Positions 6,911 to 10,035 of a stretch of 10,035 bases of DNA are shown one piece after another (within the stretch, counting starts at the first letter, position 1; each line of letters starts with the position of its first letter). The notes below the pieces were generated by a model, which searched no databases, was not told where the DNA came from, and saw nothing but the letters and a program-made list of their open reading frames with translations. Both the position numbers and the translations under genes were made by a program. The DNA comes from Syntrophaceae bacterium UBA5764 (lineage in GTDB: Bacteria > Desulfobacterota > Syntrophia > Syntrophales > Smithellaceae). Location: NCBI GenBank assembly GCA_002418825.1, contig DIEW01000073.1, forward strand, positions 4,663 through 14,697. Reading direction: 5' to 3'.

Positions 6911-7096
6911 TTATCGGCGGCCCAAATACAGCAATATTAATCCGAAGACGATGGCGGAGATGCCGATCAGGCGGAGCGTGGCTTCGGGCATCGTGGATAT
7001 TTTGGCCAGATACGGTTTCAGTCTTTCCGGAAAAACAAAGTAGGGAATGCCTTCAATAATAAAAACCATTCCCAGCACGCAGAGAAAATAATCCAC
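6911..7096 (-). CDS. DUF2065 (YjeT-like) small membrane protein
   Basis: A 61-residue protein with two hydrophobic segments (about 3-21 and 41-58) around a conserved-looking middle, GIPYFVFPERLKPYL (16-30), and ending LLYLGRR. This matches the DUF2065 family pattern (short, two spans, EGxPYFxFPERxK, LRxIGxxAxxxGLxLxYLGR). Family function is unknown. The start is GTG at 7096-7094, with AGGAG from the last codons of mazG 8 nt upstream; only 2 bp separate it from the mazG stop, so translation is probably coupled. Confidence 0.88.
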   Translation of the reverse strand: MDYFLCVLGMVFIIEGIPYFVFPERLKPYLAKISTMPEATLRLIGISAIVFGLILLYLGRR

Positions 7097-7098
7097 TT

Positions 7099-7905
7099 TT
7101 ACAACTCCTTTTGTTTGCCTTTGTCCCAGATGTTGTCCATTTCTTTTAGTGTTGCCTCTTTCAGGGACTTGCCCTTGGCGGCAAGTTGTTTTTCGACGAA
7201 AGAAAAACGACGCAGGAACTTCTTTGTTGTTTTCCCCAGAGCCGTCTCCGCGTCAACGCCCGCAAAGCGGCTTAAATTGACCACGGTGAAAAGAATATCG
7301 CCGAGTTCTTCTTCGATTTTGTTCTTTTTGCCGTTTTTGAGGGCGGCGGAAAACTCGCGCATTTCTTCCTGTAACTTTTTCTGCACGTCTTTTGCGCAAG
7401 ACCAGTCGAAGCCGTAATCCGCCGCTATGGCGGTTATTTTCTGCGCTCGTTTTAAGGCCGGCATTGAGCGCGGCACGTGAGTGAATAAATTTTGTTTTGT
7501 GTCCCCTTCTTTTTTCTCCCTTTCCGCTTTTTTGATTTTTTGCCAGTTATCCTTGACTTGCCGCACGGAATTCACTTTTTTATTGCCGAAAACGTGCGGA
7601 TGTCGCCTGACCATTTTTTCTGTGACCGCGGTGATGATGTCGTTTAGCGAAAACAACTTTTCCCCTTCATAGATTTCGGCCAAAAATAGTATCTGGAAAA
7701 GCAGGTCCCCCAGCTCTTCTTTGACGCCGGGGTGATTTTTTGCTTCCAGTGCATCAATTACCTCGTATGCTTCTTCCAGAATATATTTGCCGATATCTCC
7801 GGATTTTTGCTTTCTGTCCCACGGACAGCCAGCCGGCGAGCGCAGTTTCTTGACCAAGCTTACTAAGTTATCAAAATCTTTGTATTTTTTACCGACTTTC
7901 TCCAT
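7099..7905 (-). CDS. mazG: Nucleoside triphosphate pyrophosphohydrolase MazG
   Basis: Hydrolyses (d)NTPs to the monophosphate and pyrophosphate, removing unwanted nucleotides and affecting stress alarmone levels in some bacteria (268 aa). Two MazG repeats are visible. The first has GCPWD (26-30), the metal-binding LEEAYEVIDAL (43-53) and EELGDLLFQILFL (63-75). The second has LQEEMREFSAAL (178-189) and EEELGDILFTVVNL (198-211). The linker GFDW (165-168) and the terminal DNIWDKGK are also typical. The ATG at 7905 has GGAG about 9 nt upstream and gives normal length; an open extension to 7959 lacks a ribosome site. The usual WDxxQTH reads WDRKQKS here (29-35). It is the first gene of the minus-strand run. 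Confidence 0.96.
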   Translation of the reverse strand: MEKVGKKYKDFDNLVSLVKKLRSPAGCPWDRKQKSGDIGKYILEEAYEVIDALEAKNHPGVKEELGDLLFQILFLAEIYEGEKLFSLNDIITAVTEKMVRRHPHVFGNKKVNSVRQVKDNWQKIKKAEREKKEGDTKQNLFTHVPRSMPALKRAQKITAIAADYGFDWSCAKDVQKKLQEEMREFSAALKNGKKNKIEEELGDILFTVVNLSRFAGVDAETALGKTTKKFLRRFSFVEKQLAAKGKSLKEATLKEMDNIWDKGKQKEL

Positions 7906-7945
7906 TTTTATCTTCTCCGAAGCATTTTCCTGGTTAAGAGTGTAT

Positions 7946-7974
7946 CGTATAGCTAACACATATGAACAAGTCAG
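7946..7974 (-). promoter_or_regulatory. Weak candidate promoter for the mazG-sec run
   Basis: On the minus strand CTGACT (7974-7969), a 17-bp spacer and TATACG (7951-7946) each match four of six consensus bases. It would start near 7939, about 35 nt before the mazG ATG. The 221-bp gap between mazG and the divergent lipoprotein gene must hold a promoter for this strand, and this is the best-placed candidate, but the match is only moderate. The rest of the gap is AT-rich with nothing else clear on this strand. Confidence 0.3.
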
Positions 7975-8040
7975 GCAACGTTTGGTAATTTAAAATATTT
8001 TATGGCCCCGCAGCTTTGTAAAAAAATGTCATTTTCCCTC

Positions 8041-8068
8041 TTGACAAGAGTAAAAAACAGCGTATGGT
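8041..8068 (+). promoter_or_regulatory. Sigma70-type promoter of the small lipoprotein gene
   Basis: TTGACA (8041-8046), a 16-bp spacer and TATGGT (8063-8068): a perfect -35 box with a four-of-six -10 box. The start would fall near 8075, exactly at the foot of the hairpin that opens the transcript. Confidence 0.6.
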
Positions 8069-8074
8069 GAACTC

Positions 8075-8103
8075 TCAATGCGGATATGTAAATCCGAAAT
8101 TGA
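8075..8103 (+). other. 5'-end stem-loop in the lipoprotein mRNA
   Basis: TCAAT (8075-8079) pairs with ATTGA (8099-8103), and CGGAT (8081-8085) pairs with ATCCG (8092-8096). The two five-pair stems are separated by a small G/AA internal loop and capped by a 6-nt loop. It would sit at or within a base or two of the predicted 5' end, the place where stem-loops protect mRNAs such as ompA from 5'-dependent decay. It does not cover the ribosome site at 8111-8119. Confidence 0.5.
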
Positions 8104-8126
8104 ATTTCTAAAAGGAGGGAAGAGTA

Positions 8127-8303
8127 ATGAAGAAGTTATTGGCCATTATGCTTTGCGTGCTTTTTGTTGCTTCTTTTGCAGTGATTGGCTGCAAAAAGGA
8201 AGAACCAGCTCCGGCGGCCGAAGCTCCGGCGGCCGAACAACCAGCTGAGGCTCCTGCACAGGCTGATGCTCCCGCACCGGCGGCAGAAGAACCTGCGAAA
8301 TAA
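8127..8303 (+). CDS. Small Ala/Pro/Glu-rich lipoprotein
   Basis: A 58-residue ORF with a strong ribosome site (AAAGGAGGG, 8111-8119) 7 nt before the ATG. The N-terminus is a lipoprotein signal: MKKLLAIM, a hydrophobic core, and the lipobox VIGC with the acylated cysteine at residue 22, so the mature protein has only 37 residues. The mature part (KKEEPAPAAEAPAAEQ and onward) is almost wholly Ala, Pro and Glu and is probably unstructured. Lys at +2 and +3 gives no inner-membrane retention signal, so an outer-membrane anchor is likely if the organism has a Lol system (inference). No specific family is recognised; such short tails may be spacers or simple surface lipoproteins. It is a single-gene unit with its own promoter and terminator. 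Confidence 0.88.
   Translation: MKKLLAIMLCVLFVASFAVIGCKKEEPAPAAEAPAAEQPAEAPAQADAPAPAAEEPAK
8208..8237 (+). repeat. Two perfect tandem copies of a 15-bp unit in the lipoprotein gene
   Basis: GCTCCGGCGGCCGAA occurs at 8208-8222 and again at 8223-8237 with no mismatch. Each encodes Ala-Pro-Ala-Ala-Glu. Being in frame, gain or loss of a unit would only change the length of the Ala/Pro tail. Later AP-rich codons in the gene look like diverged copies. Confidence 0.9.
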
Positions 8304-8330
8304 TAATTTAAAACAAAATATCTGGCAGGA

Positions 8331-8373
8331 AAAAACCGGATATCCGTCTCGTCGACGGATATCCGGTTTTTTT
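8331..8373 (+). terminator. Strong intrinsic terminator after the lipoprotein gene
   Basis: AAAAACCGGATATCCGTC (8331-8348) is perfectly complementary to 8354-8371 around a 5-nt loop. It gives an 18-pair stem whose 3' side runs into seven T residues (8367-8373). The A-run on the 5' side means it could also work on the minus strand, though no minus-strand gene is close by. It lies 27 bp after the lipoprotein stop. Confidence 0.93.
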
Positions 8374-8430
8374 GTTCTCCATGGATAAATTAAGGTTGAT
8401 GTGGTATAAAGAAACATAATTTGCGCGTAT

Positions 8431-8458
8431 TTGCGGCTTTTCAAAAACGAAATAAAAT
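8431..8458 (+). promoter_or_regulatory. Candidate promoter for the YtxH-DUF948-HNH unit
   Basis: TTGCGG (8431-8436), a 16-bp spacer and TAAAAT (8453-8458). The -10 matches five of six bases; the -35 is partial. A promoter is expected here because a strong terminator precedes and three plus-strand genes follow. Confidence 0.4.
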
Positions 8459-8475
8459 GAAGTTTTTAAAATAGC

Positions 8476-8498
8476 GGGCAACTTTTTTTAGTTTGCCC
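8476..8498 (+). other. Hairpin directly before the ytxH-like ribosome site
   Basis: GGGCAA (8476-8481) pairs with TTGCCC (8493-8498) around an 11-nt T-rich loop. The 3' arm ends immediately before the ribosome site AGGAGG (8499-8504). It may keep the ribosome site exposed or tune its access. It lacks a following T-run on the plus strand, so it is not a terminator for this direction. Confidence 0.4.
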
Positions 8499-8510
8499 AG
8501 GAGGTGTGTC

Positions 8511-8879
8511 ATGTCACAGGATAGCGGTGATTTTTTTAAAGGATTTATTTTTGGCGGTTTGGTTGGCGCAATTGTCGGCATTTTGTTTGCCCCCAAAAGC
8601 GGCAGGGAAACACGCGAGGAACTGGCACTGAAAGCCGATGAGCTTATCTCCAAAGCCAAAGAGGAGATGGAAAAGCATCAGGAAGATTACGAGAAGGCAT
8701 TGGGAAAAATAAAAGAGGCGGGATCTTCGGTAAAAGAATCAGTGCTGGGGGCGGGAGAAAAAATTACTGAAGCGGTTCATTCCGGTAAGGAAACGGCGGA
8801 AGACAAAAAAAAGAGGTTGAAAAAAGCACTTGACGCCGGTATTGCCGCCTATAATGAGAAAAAGAAAAGAGATGCCTAA
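8511..8879 (+). CDS. YtxH domain-containing protein
   Basis: A 122-residue protein. After a short polar start comes a Gly-rich membrane span (about 8-27), then the family signature APKSGRETREEL (27-38). The rest is long, charged and helical (Lys/Glu/Ala-rich, 40-120), probably coiled coil. YtxH proteins are small membrane-associated proteins of unclear function; the Bacillus namesake is a general stress protein. The ATG at 8511 is chosen over one at 8493 because AGGAGG lies 6 nt before it and the protein then starts at the usual MSQDSGDFFKGF-like N-terminus. The DUF948-like gene follows after 18 bp. Confidence 0.9.
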   Translation: MSQDSGDFFKGFIFGGLVGAIVGILFAPKSGRETREELALKADELISKAKEEMEKHQEDYEKALGKIKEAGSSVKESVLGAGEKITEAVHSGKETAEDKKKRLKKALDAGIAAYNEKKKRDA

Positions 8880-8897
8880 ATAATAAAGGATGAATCC

Positions 8898-9290
8898 ATG
8901 AGCATGGAAACTTTTTTGCTGATTATCGGCGTCAGCGTCATCGTTTTAGTGATTATTTGCATGCCCGTTGTCTGGCAAGTGTGGCGAGCCGTGAAGGGCG
9001 TGAACGTTTCGCTGGGGACCCTTAATGAAAACTTGCCGGCTATTTTAAAAAATATCGAAGAGACGACGAAAAACATTAACAACTCCACAACGACCATAAG
9101 CAATGAAATCCAGGTGCTCTCCAACGGTTTAAACAGATTCTATTCGGCGACGAGCGGCATCATCGGCGATATCCGCAACTTCTCGCCGCAGGCGGTAAGG
9201 GGATCTTTTCTCAATTTAATCAGCAATGGGCTGGCGATAATCAAAGGCGTGAGCGTTTTTCTCAGGGTTTTTCTGGACAAAAAAAGTTAA
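8898..9290 (+). CDS. DUF948-like single-span membrane protein with coiled coil
   Basis: A 130-residue protein: an N-terminal membrane span (about 5-25), then a polar heptad-like region rich in Asn, Thr and Ile (LNENLPAILKNIEETTKNIN, 42-61, continuing to about 90), and a second hydrophobic C-terminal stretch (105-126). This layout resembles DUF948 proteins, which often lie next to YtxH genes, as here; no catalytic motif is visible. AAAGGA lies 7 nt before the ATG at 8898. Its stop is one base before the ATG of the HNH gene, so the two are probably translated together. The family call is by pattern and context. Confidence 0.7.
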   Translation: MSMETFLLIIGVSVIVLVIICMPVVWQVWRAVKGVNVSLGTLNENLPAILKNIEETTKNINNSTTTISNEIQVLSNGLNRFYSATSGIIGDIRNFSPQAVRGSFLNLISNGLAIIKGVSVFLRVFLDKKS

Positions 9291-9291
9291 G

Positions 9292-9759
9292 ATGGCAAAA
9301 GTAACTTTTTCGAGCAAATGGGGACGCGTTAAAGCTGAGGCGAGAAAAGCCTCTCCGGAAAGTGGTTTGCGGTCGGCGCGGGAGGTGGTGCGCGAAATGA
9401 AGAAGAGCCAAAAACTTCCTCCCGGCGAAGATTACCGCGAAAAATCCCTGGCCATTCACGGTCTGGTTTGCGCCCGTTGCGGGCGTGAGTTTGACCAGTC
9501 CGGAAGGCACCTTTTGACGGTGCATCACAAGGACGGCAATCATAATTATAATCCGCCGGATGGGAGCAATTGGGAAAATCTTTGTGTCTATTGCCACGAG
9601 GATGTCCACAGTCGTTCGGTTGCTGCGGAATATCTGGGGGATAATATTTCCACGAAGGAAGTCAGTGTCGCGTATAAAGGCCAATCCGCTGATAGTCGCT
9701 CCGGTTTAATGGCCGAAAAACTCAAAAAAGCCCTGCAGAAAAGCAAACGGCAGGGATAG
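9292..9759 (+). CDS. YajD-like HNH nuclease-fold protein
   Basis: A 155-residue cytosolic protein. The zinc-ribbon/HNH core has Cys60 and Cys63 (CARCGREF), His78-His79 in LTVHHKDGNHNYNPPDG, Asn93 in GSNWENLC, then Cys98, Cys101 and His106 (CVYCHEDVH). This closely follows Escherichia coli YajD, a poorly studied HNH-family protein of about 115 residues. The present protein carries about 40 more residues at its basic N-terminus. All metal ligands and the catalytic-type histidine are present, so nuclease activity is possible but unproven. It starts one base after the DUF948-like stop and has no ribosome site of its own beyond AAAAAAAG, which suggests coupling to the upstream gene. Confidence 0.88.
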   Translation: MAKVTFSSKWGRVKAEARKASPESGLRSAREVVREMKKSQKLPPGEDYREKSLAIHGLVCARCGREFDQSGRHLLTVHHKDGNHNYNPPDGSNWENLCVYCHEDVHSRSVAAEYLGDNISTKEVSVAYKGQSADSRSGLMAEKLKKALQKSKRQG

Positions 9760-9761
9760 AT

Positions 9762-9959
9762 TCAGTGGAACACCGGTTTTAGGTTATCCGTATCCTTTAC
9801 CAGTTTGTCTCCCACGGAAGTTCCGCAAAAAACGCAGCTGTAATCGTATTTTTCCCCCTGGGGCAGAATAAGCAAAAGCTTTTTTTTCACCGGCACCGCT
9901 TTTTTACACTTGGGACAAAATAATTCTGTCGCGTCGAAGTCGGAATAATTTCTTTTCAT
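9762..9959 (-). CDS. Small zinc-ribbon protein of unknown function
   Basis: A 65-residue protein with two Cys pairs: FCPKC (Cys15, Cys18) and SCVFCG (Cys42, Cys45). They are separated by a Lys-rich strand region (KKAVPVKKKLLLILP), as in a rubredoxin-like or zinc-ribbon fold that binds one metal ion. No family is recognised with certainty. The ATG at 9959 has no clear ribosome site but overlaps the stop of the upstream minus-strand gene as ATGA, so translation by coupling is likely. It converges with the HNH gene, only 2 bp apart, with no terminator visible between them. Confidence 0.75.
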   Translation of the reverse strand: MKRNYSDFDATELFCPKCKKAVPVKKKLLLILPQGEKYDYSCVFCGTSVGDKLVKDTDNLKPVFH

Positions 9960-10035
9960 CGGCGATTATCTGTATCGGGAATTTTTTCCCAGTTTTTCAG
10001 CCAAACCGCAGCTTCGCTGTCGCTGGGCGCGCGCC
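9956..10035 (-). CDS. C-terminal end of an unidentified protein (runs off the right edge)
   Basis: The last 25 codons of a minus-strand frame, ending AAVWLKNWEKIPDTDNRR, with TGA at 9958-9956. The frame overlaps the zinc-ribbon ATG by ATGA. This frame is preferred over the other two because of that overlap and its protein-like composition; another frame is also open for 22 codons to a stop at 9967, so the choice is not certain. Too short to identify. Confidence 0.5.
   Translation of the reverse strand, partial: RAPSDSEAAVWLKNWEKIPDTDNRR

Noticed and set aside
7991..8002. TAAAATATTTTA palindrome between mazG and the lipoprotein gene
   Set aside because: Short and purely A/T in an AT-rich gap; expected by chance and not placed over a clear promoter.
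8136..8444. 102-codon minus-strand frame and a 67-codon plus-strand frame at 8185-8388
   Set aside because: Both overlap the lipoprotein gene and its terminator. They are Arg- or Phe-rich shadows of the AP-rich codons, without ribosome sites.
1..10035. Defence system, prophage, insertion sequence or CRISPR array
   Set aside because: No repeats of the right size, no transposase or integrase, and no toxin-antitoxin pair. The mazG gene here encodes the housekeeping two-repeat enzyme and there is no mazEF next to it.

Overview
The window looks like a chromosomal housekeeping region from a Gram-negative bacterium of moderate GC content. The order queA-tgt-yajC-secD-secF, a PyrR-type pyrimidine regulator, and lipid-anchored or envelope-associated small proteins fit the former Deltaproteobacteria (Desulfobacterota, perhaps Syntrophales). 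That placement is an inference from gene order and protein style, not from a marker gene. No mobile element, CRISPR array, tRNA, rRNA or phage gene was seen.

Left end (1-570, minus strand): the 5' part of pyrR with a full regulatory leader. Reading along the minus strand there is a near-consensus sigma70 promoter (TTGACA-17-TATAAG), then a stem-loop matching the PyrR binding-loop consensus, then a 40-codon leader ORF whose ribosome site lies in the 3' arm of that loop. An intrinsic terminator lies inside the leader ORF. The leader ORF stops one base before the pyrR ATG. This is the most interesting part of the window: it reads as a PyrR-controlled, translation-coupled attenuator.

Centre (611-7905, minus strand): a tightly packed run in the order mazG, DUF2065 (yjeT-like), queA, tgt, yajC, secD, secF, a DUF456-like membrane protein, lepB. 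Most gaps are 1-30 bp and three genes use TTG or GTG starts. The run combines nucleotide-pool cleaning (MazG), queuosine tRNA modification (QueA, Tgt), the SecDF-YajC part of the protein export machine, and signal peptidase I. SecDF-YajC and LepB act one after the other on exported proteins.

Right part (8041-9759, plus strand): a divergent small Ala/Pro-rich lipoprotein with its own promoter, 5' hairpin and strong terminator. A second unit follows with a YtxH-domain protein, a DUF948-like membrane/coiled-coil protein and a YajD-like HNH protein. At the right edge, on the minus strand, lie a small four-cysteine zinc-ribbon protein and the last 25 codons of an unidentified upstream gene that overlaps it by ATGA.
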